Shown: piece after piece, positions 34,992 through 44,198 of the stretch
How positions within the stretch are numbered: position 1 is the stretch's first letter
Layout: each line of letters opens with the position of its first letter
Assembly (NCBI GenBank): GCA_963613665.1
Contig: CAVEAL010000017.1
Location: 1-49,693 of the forward strand
Direction: 5' to 3'
Origin: F23-B02 sp963613665
Lineage (GTDB): Bacteria; Bacillota; Clostridia; Oscillospirales; Oscillospiraceae
Length of the DNA: 49,693 bases
The notes under the pieces: model-generated
What the model was told of the DNA's origin: nothing
Databases searched by the model: none
What the model saw: the letters and a program-made list of their open reading frames with translations, nothing else
Program-made: the position numbers and the translations under genes

Positions 34992-37619
34992 ATGACCGCA
35001 GACAAACTCGCTGATGCGATTTTGAATAAGTGCGATATTTATTACGGTGGAGCACTCATTTCGAAAGAAGCCATAATCGAGAAATATCTTGCGTTCTTTG
35101 CGAAATCATTAGTATCAAAGGAACGCACGATAAATTTTGCATTGCACACAGGGTCTGTCTGCTTCGATGTTATTTCTGTTGTGGCCGTTGCGCTGGGATG
35201 CTTATCTTATAATTTGTCAACAAATGATGACATTATATCTTCGCTTCAGCCTAACGATATGGTTCTCTTCAAGGGGCAACGATATCGTTGGAAAGGTACC
35301 GGATTTGAATATGGCAGCCTGTGCATGATACTTGAGCAGGACGGAAAGGGAAAAAACGGGAAGACCACCAGCTATCTTCCGTTGGATCGAAATAAACATC
35401 TTATCAAGCCATACTATGGGGACTCTCAGGTAACGGACGGCCGCGGTGTAAAAAAACGCAGTACGAATCGCGAGGACTTTCTCTCTTATATCTTTGATGT
35501 GGATGTGGTCGAGATCCCTACTCAGATCGATGTTTCCGTTGTTATCGTTGCGGAACGAAATTCTTTCGGCGAAATTTGTAAACAGGTTAGGATTGCATAT
35601 GGGGACGGAAAGGCTGTCAGCCTGTTGGATATCATTCCGGCAGCATATTACACAGGCAGTGGTGATGAGTATCAGTACGGTCTTAATCCGACCAAAGCCG
35701 AACCCGTTTTGAAAGTAACCGGCAAAATATCAACCGCACGAGACTTGGTGTTAGACAACCACGGGAACAAGGTTGTTGGGTTGCTGGTTACGGGCGGCAT
35801 CTCTCTTTCGGAAAACAACTCGGAACTCGCCGATTTACTTAGGAGAAAGCTCCTTCGGTTTGTCCATGTTATCTCCCCTTTGAAAGCCGATATCGGTGAA
35901 CGTATTCTGGAGATATATGACGAAGCATCCGTGTTTGCCTGCACAAAAGAACTGCTTTCGCAAAACAGTCAAATGATTCGAAGCGAGAATCCGCTTACCG
36001 TGGAACTTCACAGGCAGATTATGAATGTAATCCACAACACCGTCACTCCGATTGTGGTTTCGGGAGGATGGGAGTGGACCGAGTACCGCCGCATAAAAAG
36101 CGCCATTCTGACAATTAGGCAATCAAACTGGCAAGATTCCGAAAAAGATGACTTTGTGATAACGGCATATGGGCTTCTAAATCTCATGAATACCGCTCTT
36201 TTCTCTATGGAAGAAATGGAAAAAGCGATAGATGAACGTCAGATTCATCAGGCCGTATTGCCGCCACAGGAACGAATTGCAAGATTGTGGGACATTGCCG
36301 AACGAGCGGGTTCCATGCAGGATCTATGCATTACGGTGGCTGATGCTTTGGAGCAAAAGTATAAGGAGCGATTAATCGAATCTCCTAAAGCAGATTTTGT
36401 CGATAAGTATATTAAAGCTCACGGGAATGACAAAATAGCAATTGTTGTTCCTAAAGCATACTATTCGGATATTTTGCGTTTTATCCACCCTGATTATTTC
36501 CGAGACGATCATGTCATTTGCATGACCGCTAACCGCTTTGATTTTCACGGAGAATATGATGCGATTCTTTGCGTAGGTGAGATTAATAGCAGGCGCTTTG
36601 ATCCGTTGCAATGCTCAAGCGTGCGTAATATAGATGTTCTCCTTTATGATTGTGAGGAAAAAGTATTCTCCTACCGAAGGAAAAAGCAGAAAAAGCTCGT
36701 GCGAAATCTGAATCGAAGAATAGGATTTACCGAAAGTAGCAGCGAACCGGAAGACAGTGATACTCCGGAAGAAAAGAGCCTGGCATCTGATTTGCGGCAA
36801 TTTTCCGCATTGGATGAGTACATTGACAGTTTTGGTACTTTTGATATCCGTAAAATTGCCCACACATACACAACCGACGGTGGACATGTCCCGGTGGCAG
36901 AGGTAAAGTTTGTCGGCTCATTTGTTACCGGAGAACAAATCCTATTCTCGAAGTACTATGCTGCCGCGGTTTTTGATGCCGTTTCCGAAAGCGTAACGGA
37001 GAAATCTCCGGAGCAGCTGCGCCCGGGAGATGTGTTGGTATTTGTAAAACGAGACGATTACACAAAGAACATAGTTGACTTCATATATGAGAGGCTTCTT
37101 CATGATGGTAAGCTGGGGCAAGATGCGGTAAATGCATTCGAAAAATCTCAATACTGGAAAGAAGCTCTGCGAGAATATAAAGAAACTAACGGGCTTACCT
37201 ACAGAGGTGTAGCGCAAAAATTGCGCAAGGCCGGAAGCAAAATGCAAGAGGTAACAATCAGGCAGTGGCTGGTTGAAGATAGCCACATCGTCGGGCCGAG
37301 AAACGAGCAAACGCTGGAATACATAGCAGCCCTAACCCAAGACCCATACCTCTTGGCAGATGCCCACGGCTTTTTTACCTCGTGTGCCGAGGTTCGACAT
37401 GACCGGCGAAAAATACTGGATTTGATAGCAAAGGCTATCGGCGACAAGCTAAGCGGCAATCTGCCGCCGGAGGGCAGTGTCCTTAGTGTTGTTTATGATA
37501 ACGTGGACAGTCTTTCCGAAACCATGGAATTGGATAATATATCGGAACTAAGTGAAAGCGTTAATATCGGTGTCGGCCTTGTGAACACACCCATTACGGA
37601 AACGGAGGTATTGATGTGA
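34992..37619 (+). CDS. drmE: DrmE-like DISARM protein
   Basis: The 875-residue protein resembles the DrmE family of class 2 DISARM. Matching features from memory are the N-terminal region (HTGSVCFDVISVVAVALGCL, then SLQPNDMVLFKGQRYRWKG), a DGRGVKKRS stretch, a central IPTQIDVSVVIVAE segment and a GSFVTGEQILFSKYYAAAVF segment near the C-terminal third. There is no obvious helicase P-loop. Its role in DISARM is not established in detail. GGAGGTG precedes the ATG. Its stop overlaps the GTG start of the helicase gene by four bases. The family call rests on remembered sequence features plus context, so a profile search should confirm it. Confidence 0.8.
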   Translation: MTADKLADAILNKCDIYYGGALISKEAIIEKYLAFFAKSLVSKERTINFALHTGSVCFDVISVVAVALGCLSYNLSTNDDIISSLQPNDMVLFKGQRYRWKGTGFEYGSLCMILEQDGKGKNGKTTSYLPLDRNKHLIKPYYGDSQVTDGRGVKKRSTNREDFLSYIFDVDVVEIPTQIDVSVVIVAERNSFGEICKQVRIAYGDGKAVSLLDIIPAAYYTGSGDEYQYGLNPTKAEPVLKVTGKISTARDLVLDNHGNKVVGLLVTGGISLSENNSELADLLRRKLLRFVHVISPLKADIGERILEIYDEASVFACTKELLSQNSQMIRSENPLTVELHRQIMNVIHNTVTPIVVSGGWEWTEYRRIKSAILTIRQSNWQDSEKDDFVITAYGLLNLMNTALFSMEEMEKAIDERQIHQAVLPPQERIARLWDIAERAGSMQDLCITVADALEQKYKERLIESPKADFVDKYIKAHGNDKIAIVVPKAYYSDILRFIHPDYFRDDHVICMTANRFDFHGEYDAILCVGEINSRRFDPLQCSSVRNIDVLLYDCEEKVFSYRRKKQKKLVRNLNRRIGFTESSSEPEDSDTPEEKSLASDLRQFSALDEYIDSFGTFDIRKIAHTYTTDGGHVPVAEVKFVGSFVTGEQILFSKYYAAAVFDAVSESVTEKSPEQLRPGDVLVFVKRDDYTKNIVDFIYERLLHDGKLGQDAVNAFEKSQYWKEALREYKETNGLTYRGVAQKLRKAGSKMQEVTIRQWLVEDSHIVGPRNEQTLEYIAALTQDPYLLADAHGFFTSCAEVRHDRRKILDLIAKAIGDKLSGNLPPEGSVLSVVYDNVDSLSETMELDNISELSESVNIGVGLVNTPITETEVLM

Positions 37620-40600
37620 CGGATAATGAGATTAAGCGGTCAATGATTTCTGCCCGAGAAGAGTATATCAATATAATCAAATCCGAACTGCTCGGACCGG
37701 GATCCGAGTTCTCTTTGCCGAATGCGGAACATGAGTTGATTTCCAGTACTCCGACAAGCCGTTATTCCGTTGGCATTCTGTTTCCGCAGGGGAACGAAGT
37801 CAATCAGGATAACGATGAGACGGTGGAATTAGAGGAAGCCGACAATTCGGCCGAGATCACCGATTCGGCTTCTGCCGAAGAGCCGATTGCCGATCCCGTT
37901 CAACAGAAGAAACAGAAAACCTATGCATTTGATGAAACCGCCGATGAAAACTTGGATGAAGAAATCGGAATGGCTACCCAGTATATGCCTTCGTCTATGG
38001 GTATTACGTTCATCGCAAGCGGAAATACGAACATCGTCAGAGGGAGTCTGACATTTGCCACATACAGAAACGCGAAGATCACGGATTGTATGATTCCCTA
38101 TTGGCCTGATGACCCCGACACCTATACGGTTTCTCCCGAATTGGCTCATATTGTGGCGTACGACAAGGAAGTTCATGCGCTACGGCTGATTTCATCCGTT
38201 ACCGCTAAGGAAGCCCGGAGTATATTTGAGCGCGATACGATTCCGGAAAATGAGTTCAATATTCTCAAGAAAATAATCTATCGGTTTGTCGACTACTGTG
38301 CTATGGGGTATGTGCGAGTTCCGCATGAAATTCCGGAATTCGTGCTTGACTTTAGTCATGGAGATTATGTCGATGATGAACGCAACCGCAGCCTGGATGA
38401 TACAGACGCTAAGCTGGTGGCATTGAGAAGGAGAATCGGTGCCGATTTGTGGTCAGTTACCGTTATGCTGGTAAACGGTCGGAAAGAATCTCCCGTAAAA
38501 GCAAATCGCTGTATTTTTCAGGCAGAATTGAAAGTATCGTCCGAGAACAATGATTTCGTTTTTGCAGAAAGCAATCCCCATGCAGATACAACCGCAATGG
38601 ATTCGGAAGAACAATCTTTGGATTTGTTGTACCGCCACAAAAAAATATACGGAACCGGCCTGGGAACATCCGTGAGTTGGGACATTAATGCATCCGGAAT
38701 CGGGAGCATATGGAGCGATTTCTTCCCGACCGTTGAAATCCCGTCAATGAGTTTCTCTCTGCCTCAGAACGGGCTTATCAAAGACGAAGAATTGTCCATG
38801 AAGTATTTGTCTGACCTTGATTCAACCGACAGAGCCACCAAACTTGCATCCATGCGGAGTTTGGTCGACCTGTATAGAAATTGGGTGGACGATCTGGAAA
38901 GAGTAGCCGCAACGCTCGATTCCAGATACGAATCCGCTGCCGCCAATAACATCGGCGAATGCCGGCAGGCATATAAGCGAATGTACGCCGGTATTGATTC
39001 TCTGGAACAAAACGACGAAGCATACACGGCCTTTTTGCTGGCGAATCGTGCAATGTTTATGCAGAGACTTCATATTGCAATGCAAGGAAGTATGGCCAAA
39101 ACAAACGCCGACCGTTACCCCGGGGACGAAGAAATAGCCGATCGACTTCATGGCATGGATTACGGCCGGGAGAGTGACGATAAATGCAGATGGAGACCTT
39201 TCCAGATAGCGTTTTTGCTGATGGATATCAACTCCATAATTGATGACGAGTCCCCGGAGAGGAGCATCGTCGATCTGATATGGTTTCCCACCGGCGGCGG
39301 TAAAACCGAGGCATACCTCGGACTGACCGCATTTACAATTTTTTATCGTAAGCTGGCGCATCCCAAAAACTCCAATGGCACGGCTGTTATTATGCGCTAC
39401 ACGCTCCGTCTTTTGGCGGCGCAGCAGTTTACCCGCGCTGCTACACTCATTTGTGCTTGCGAGTACATTAGGCAGGATTGCGCTCAAAAGAGACATAAAT
39501 ATCCTTCCTATCCGTTGGGGAAAGAGCCGATTACAATCGGACTCTGGATTGGCGGATCTCATATTCCAAATAAAAATGTCGGAACCGGTGAGCGTTCCAA
39601 TAGTGCGGAATACCATTTGGGTAAGCTGCAGAGCGTGAGCAGCCCGTATTATGTTCGTAACGAAAAGGAACGTCATAATAAGTTCCAGGTGTTGAAGTGT
39701 CCCTGGTGTGGAACAAAGATGGTTAAGGATGATAAAAACGGCCGTCTGGTTGGAGAGTGGGGATATAACATGAGCGGCGGTAAACATTTTTATATGTTCT
39801 GTCCGCACGAAGATTGCGCATTTACCAAAAAACTTCCTATTCAGATTATCGATGACGAGCTCTACGAAGTACCCCCCACATTATTGTTTGGCACTGTGGA
39901 TAAATTTGCCATGCTTCCTTGGGACGGACGAATCGGTGCATTTTTCGGAATCGGGAAAGACAATCGCACTCCGGAACTTATTATCCAGGACGAATTACAT
40001 TTGATTTCTGGCGCATTGGGTACGGTTGTTGGACTTTATGAAACCGCAGTGGACGCAATTTGTGGTCAAAAGGGTGTATATCCCAAAGTGATAGCATCTA
40101 CCGCTACGATACGGAGGGCAAAAGAGCAGTGCTCCGTGCTGTATAACCGCGAGGTAGTGCAATTCCCGGCTCCCGGATTGGATGCGGAGGACTCCTTCTT
40201 TGCAAAAGAGTCTGCCATTGATTATGAAAAAGGTGATTACGGGCGCAAGTATGTTGGTATTATGCCTTCCGGCAAAACCAAAGCCATGATGGAAATTCGC
40301 ACTATGGCTGCGCTCATGCAGAAGATTTATACCATGGACCTTTCGGAAGAGGTTAAAGATAAGCTGTGGACGTTGACGGTATACTTTAACAGTCTGAAGG
40401 ACCTGGGTAAGGCTTCAACGTTGGTGGACGATGACGTAAAGGATTTTATTGTTCGCACGGCAAATCGTATGTTTACGGGGAGACGGCTCATCGTCAGTGC
40501 GGACGAGCTTACCAGTCGCGTTTCCACTACGGCATTAAACGAAACTTTGGATAAATTGGAAAAAATTGAATACTCCAAAGAAAACGAAGCGGCAAAACGG

Positions 40601-41326
40601 TATGCTTCCAATGTGCTGCTTGCCACGAACATGATCTCCGTTGGCATTGACGTGGCGCGGTTGAATGTCATGTTGATGATCGGGCAGCCTAAACTTACCA
40701 GTGAGTATATTCAGGCATCCAGCCGTGTGGGACGTTCCTTCCCCGGCGTCGTCTTTGTGCAGTACGATGCAACAAAGAGTCGCGACCGCTCCCACTATGA
40801 GCGATTCCGCTCTTATCATGAATCATTTTATCGTTTTGTCGAGCCAACCGGAGCAACTCCGTTTTCCCGCCCGGCGCGTGAGCGAGCTCTGCACGCCGTC
40901 CTCGTTTCAATGATGCGTCAAATGACCGGAATGAGCGAAGACAAGGATGCCATCAACTTTGACAAGGAGTACTTTGCGGACACAATAAAACAAATCGAAA
41001 CATTCGTCACGGATAGGGTGACAGGGATTAACAAACGCTCCGAGGGACAGGCAAAAGACGATGTAAACGAAATCCGGACGGAGATTAAGCAGTTCTTTGA
41101 TCTTTGGCAATCCTATGTGGAGGAATGTAACGGAGAACACCCGTCCGTTCCGCTGTATTTTGGCCGTCGATTCATGGTTAATCCTCCCGCAGGAGATGCA
41201 CGTCGGCTGCTTAAACAATACAATTCCTCAGGTAAGGATAATGCCGTCGAAACTTTGACCTCAATGCGAAATGTGGATACCCCGGTATCGGGCAGTATTA
41301 TAGTTTGGGGGGATAACAATGTCTGA
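37616..41326 (+). CDS. drmA: DrmA-like SNF2-type helicase of DISARM
   Basis: The 1236-residue protein contains a superfamily 2 helicase in its C-terminal two thirds. Visible motifs are Walker A FPTGGGKTEAYLG (about residues 557-569), DELH in IIQDELHLISGALG (about 789), TATIRRA (about 828) and the C-terminal helicase region NMISVGIDVARLNV and QASSRVGRSFPG (about 1005-1040). A zinc-finger-like CPWCG/CPHEDC pair lies near residues 694-740. This agrees with DrmA, the conserved DISARM core helicase. It starts with GTG overlapping the drmE stop, behind GGAGGT, and overlaps drmB by eight bases, so the three are coupled. N-terminal residues 60-130 are acidic and low in complexity. Confidence 0.88.
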   Translation: MTDNEIKRSMISAREEYINIIKSELLGPGSEFSLPNAEHELISSTPTSRYSVGILFPQGNEVNQDNDETVELEEADNSAEITDSASAEEPIADPVQQKKQKTYAFDETADENLDEEIGMATQYMPSSMGITFIASGNTNIVRGSLTFATYRNAKITDCMIPYWPDDPDTYTVSPELAHIVAYDKEVHALRLISSVTAKEARSIFERDTIPENEFNILKKIIYRFVDYCAMGYVRVPHEIPEFVLDFSHGDYVDDERNRSLDDTDAKLVALRRRIGADLWSVTVMLVNGRKESPVKANRCIFQAELKVSSENNDFVFAESNPHADTTAMDSEEQSLDLLYRHKKIYGTGLGTSVSWDINASGIGSIWSDFFPTVEIPSMSFSLPQNGLIKDEELSMKYLSDLDSTDRATKLASMRSLVDLYRNWVDDLERVAATLDSRYESAAANNIGECRQAYKRMYAGIDSLEQNDEAYTAFLLANRAMFMQRLHIAMQGSMAKTNADRYPGDEEIADRLHGMDYGRESDDKCRWRPFQIAFLLMDINSIIDDESPERSIVDLIWFPTGGGKTEAYLGLTAFTIFYRKLAHPKNSNGTAVIMRYTLRLLAAQQFTRAATLICACEYIRQDCAQKRHKYPSYPLGKEPITIGLWIGGSHIPNKNVGTGERSNSAEYHLGKLQSVSSPYYVRNEKERHNKFQVLKCPWCGTKMVKDDKNGRLVGEWGYNMSGGKHFYMFCPHEDCAFTKKLPIQIIDDELYEVPPTLLFGTVDKFAMLPWDGRIGAFFGIGKDNRTPELIIQDELHLISGALGTVVGLYETAVDAICGQKGVYPKVIASTATIRRAKEQCSVLYNREVVQFPAPGLDAEDSFFAKESAIDYEKGDYGRKYVGIMPSGKTKAMMEIRTMAALMQKIYTMDLSEEVKDKLWTLTVYFNSLKDLGKASTLVDDDVKDFIVRTANRMFTGRRLIVSADELTSRVSTTALNETLDKLEKIEYSKENEAAKRYASNVLLATNMISVGIDVARLNVMLMIGQPKLTSEYIQASSRVGRSFPGVVFVQYDATKSRDRSHYERFRSYHESFYRFVEPTGATPFSRPARERALHAVLVSMMRQMTGMSEDKDAINFDKEYFADTIKQIETFVTDRVTGINKRSEGQAKDDVNEIRTEIKQFFDLWQSYVEECNGEHPSVPLYFGRRFMVNPPAGDARRLLKQYNSSGKDNAVETLTSMRNVDTPVSGSIIVWGDNNV

Positions 41327-43166
41327 ACAGGTGAAGGCAAAGGTGGAACTGAATAAGGTTACCCACTCCGTTCGTGCCGCTCAGGCGGTTTTGCAGTATG
41401 GTGTAGGTGCTATGGTGGACTTCCCGGATCAGACATTGGTGACGGCTGCACCGGAGTACTGGAGTGGGACAAGCAGAATCTATGATGATCGCTTCGCCAA
41501 AGCTCTTGGAGTGGACTACTTTGCGTTACCCACCAACATTGCGTACGCACGTTTTCCCGAATGGTATTTCTGCCCGAAGTGTCGAAGATTTCAGCCGTTA
41601 AAAAACTGGGTGTCTGAGTACAGAAAGACAGCCAAGCCCAAAATGCTTGAACGGGATGAGTATATGGTTGAGCATATGCAATGCCCCCGGTGTCGGCAGG
41701 ATTTGGTTGTAGCGCGTATTGTCACGGTGTGTGAAAGTGGTCATTTGAATGATTTTCCCTGGATAAAATGGGTTCATGCAAAGGCGAAGAAACCGATCTG
41801 CGGAAATCCGGAGCTGAAATTTAAGACGGGCGCATCCGGAACGGAAGGGCTTGAAGGATTGAGCGTTAGCTGCTCCTGCGGTGCCGTTGCGACATTAAGA
41901 GGCGCATTCGATAAGGATTGCTTTCAAAAACTGGATGAAGATTTGGGAACCAATCAGTTCAGGTGTGACGGAAATCATCCGTTTCGGCACGCCAAAGAAA
42001 AGTGCGCTTGCTACCCCAAAACCGTGCAGAGAGGTGCATCGTCCGTTTACTTTCCTGTAGTGCATAGTTCATTGGTCATTCCTCCGTATGCGGATAAGTT
42101 GAATGCAAAAATAGAGCAAAGCAAAGCTTATGATGATTGTATGACTATCATAAGCGATGAGGACCCCGAAGAAAAGATCGCAACAATCGCCCGGCGATTG
42201 CCGAAGTGGGTAGATAAAATTGCACTGGAGATCGGTGCACCCCACGCAGAAGTGGAAAAAATACTAACGCAAAAATGGTTGGATCCGGTGCCGGAAGGCG
42301 TTGACGTGACCGGGATTCAGTATCGTGTGGAGGAATATACGGCACTGTCCGGAGAAATAGGCGCAGTCGGTTCCGGGTTGGGCGATTTTTCCCGTGAGGA
42401 AATGGATATCTCCGAGTATGGCCTCCCTCATATTAAAGCCATTTCCCTCATAGACAAAGTGCGCGTGGTAAATGCATTGATTGGTTTCTCCAGAATTCAG
42501 CCGGCAATGACACGCAATGATGTAGGCTTTGTGGATGTGAAGGAACCCGACACTCGGTGGTACCCCGCTTATGAAGTGCGCGGCGAAGGCATCTTTATAG
42601 AGTTTAACCAAGAAGACATCGACAAGTGGGTTGAAACCCATCCGATGGTCAACGAGAGAGTCGCCATACTAAACCGCAATTATGCAACGTCGTTCATCGG
42701 GAAAAACCATCCGCGAACGATAACGCCCAAATTTCTTATGCTGCACACGCTATCCCACTTGCTCATTTCTCAGCTGAGTTTTGAATGTGGGTATAGCATT
42801 GCTTCCCTGAGTGAGCGCTTATACTGTGCGGAGGAATCCGACGGGAAAAATATGGCGGGTATTTTCATCTATACGGCCAGTGGCGACGCAGAGGGAACAT
42901 TGGGAGGACTGGTTCGCCAAGGAAGACCGGATGCGTTCCCCGGTATTCTCAGAAAAGCAATTGCAAACGCCAAGACTTGCTCAAATGACCCGGTATGCAT
43001 AATGAGCCGAGGGCAAGGTCGCGACTCTCTGAACTTGGCTGCATGTCATGCTTGTGGGTTGCTCCCCGAAACCTGTTGCGAAGAGAGAAATGCATTCCTG
43101 GATCGAGGTGTCATTGTTGGAACATATGAAAACCCAGGAATCGGGTTTTGGAACGATATCGGGTAA
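41319..43166 (+). CDS. drmB: DrmB-like protein with DUF1998 domain
   Basis: The 615-residue protein has two Cys pairs near the N-terminus (FCPKCRRF about residue 84; CPRCRQDL about residue 121). It ends in a C-terminal DUF1998 domain with LMLHTLSHLLISQLSFECGY, then CSNDPVC and CHACGLLPETCCEERN, as in DrmB. DrmB works with the DrmA helicase in DISARM to block incoming phage DNA. Its ATG overlaps drmA by eight bases behind a GGGGGGATAACA ribosome region. The next gene starts 17 bases after its stop. Confidence 0.88.
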   Translation: MSEQVKAKVELNKVTHSVRAAQAVLQYGVGAMVDFPDQTLVTAAPEYWSGTSRIYDDRFAKALGVDYFALPTNIAYARFPEWYFCPKCRRFQPLKNWVSEYRKTAKPKMLERDEYMVEHMQCPRCRQDLVVARIVTVCESGHLNDFPWIKWVHAKAKKPICGNPELKFKTGASGTEGLEGLSVSCSCGAVATLRGAFDKDCFQKLDEDLGTNQFRCDGNHPFRHAKEKCACYPKTVQRGASSVYFPVVHSSLVIPPYADKLNAKIEQSKAYDDCMTIISDEDPEEKIATIARRLPKWVDKIALEIGAPHAEVEKILTQKWLDPVPEGVDVTGIQYRVEEYTALSGEIGAVGSGLGDFSREEMDISEYGLPHIKAISLIDKVRVVNALIGFSRIQPAMTRNDVGFVDVKEPDTRWYPAYEVRGEGIFIEFNQEDIDKWVETHPMVNERVAILNRNYATSFIGKNHPRTITPKFLMLHTLSHLLISQLSFECGYSIASLSERLYCAEESDGKNMAGIFIYTASGDAEGTLGGLVRQGRPDAFPGILRKAIANAKTCSNDPVCIMSRGQGRDSLNLAACHACGLLPETCCEERNAFLDRGVIVGTYENPGIGFWNDIG

Positions 43167-43183
43167 AACTCTACTAATCCCAA

Positions 43184-44155
43184 ATGACGAATTTTGCAGA
43201 TAAAACGTCAGTATCCAGAAGTGCAATATCAGAGCATATTAAGAAAACACGCCGTGCCGAAAAAAGCAAGGCAGAGTCGGACAGCTCCCTGGAAAACAAT
43301 TACTCAAGCGGTGGAGGTGGAGAAGTTCCGGAGGAATTGGAACTTTGGAGAACGTCTTTAGTAGAAATGTTGCACAGCATGAATCCGTATGCATTCGAGC
43401 GCTTGGCGATGTTACTGTTGCGAGAGGGTGGTTTTCCCCAAGTCCGTGTAACAAAAAAGTCCGGGGATGGCGGGATAGACGGAACTGGTAAACTACATGG
43501 ACACCATTTATATTCTATGCCATCTTTGTTCACCTGGAATCAGATTGGTGTGTTGCAAATCCGCCAGAAAATGAAAGAGCAAGAAGGAACTAACAAAGGC
43601 CAGGTCAGAGAAATGGCTATTTTCATTGAAACATTCGATGCGGAAAACGGGGAGCTTCGGGAAAAAATAGACGAACTGAATGATCAATTGCTTGCCGTAA
43701 GGGCACATCGTGACGCAATCCTTGCGATGGGACGCGGTGGTAATGAGAATGGCTTCTTTTATAAATCGGGCGAAGAAGCAGAATTGTATCCGGGAGAAAA
43801 AGTGGAATTGTTATATAATGTGTTATCTCAAGTAATTGATAAATATCCACCCGACTCTCGTGCTCATCTGCTAATTGATGCTTTACTTTCGGCAAATCCA
43901 AAAGCGGGAGAGTGCGACCGCATAATAAGAGGACTCAGAGAGATTTTTGGTAATGGTGATCGTTTGACTAAGGCTGGAAAGAACCGACTGAAAGACTTGG
44001 GATTTACTGTTATGGAAGATGGAACTCATTATAAAATAACATTTCATGATCCCAGATATATGTTTACTGTTTCTAAAACCCCTGGTGATCACCGAGAAGG
44101 TAAAAATCTAATCTCGGATATTTGTAAAGCAATAGATATTTCTTGGAAAATTTAA
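43184..44155 (+). CDS. Chimeric protein with partial Mrr-type nuclease domain
   Basis: The 323-residue protein occupies the position where drmC is expected. Residues about 60-105 match the start of an Mrr restriction nuclease domain (MNPYAFERLAMLLLREGG, VTKKSGDGGIDGTGKL), including its Asp. The QxK step that should follow is absent; the sequence turns into TWNQIGVLQIRQKMKEQEG and a coiled coil (about residues 140-175). Residues about 250-323 form a separate compact region (TKAGKNRLKDLGFTVME, HYKITFHDP, VSKTPGDHREG) that I cannot name. The HKD motif of DrmC-type phospholipase D proteins is absent. No Shine-Dalgarno sequence lies before the ATG. It may be a degenerate remnant, a recombinant product or a new effector. 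Confidence 0.6.
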   Translation: MTNFADKTSVSRSAISEHIKKTRRAEKSKAESDSSLENNYSSGGGGEVPEELELWRTSLVEMLHSMNPYAFERLAMLLLREGGFPQVRVTKKSGDGGIDGTGKLHGHHLYSMPSLFTWNQIGVLQIRQKMKEQEGTNKGQVREMAIFIETFDAENGELREKIDELNDQLLAVRAHRDAILAMGRGGNENGFFYKSGEEAELYPGEKVELLYNVLSQVIDKYPPDSRAHLLIDALLSANPKAGECDRIIRGLREIFGNGDRLTKAGKNRLKDLGFTVMEDGTHYKITFHDPRYMFTVSKTPGDHREGKNLISDICKAIDISWKI

Positions 44156-44198
44156 CTACTGCCTGGCTGCGATTTGAGAATAATAAAAGAGGACATCC

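Noticed and set aside
43184..44155. DrmC phospholipase D nuclease
   Set aside because: No HxKxxxxD motif; the sequence instead has a partial Mrr GDGGIDG element.
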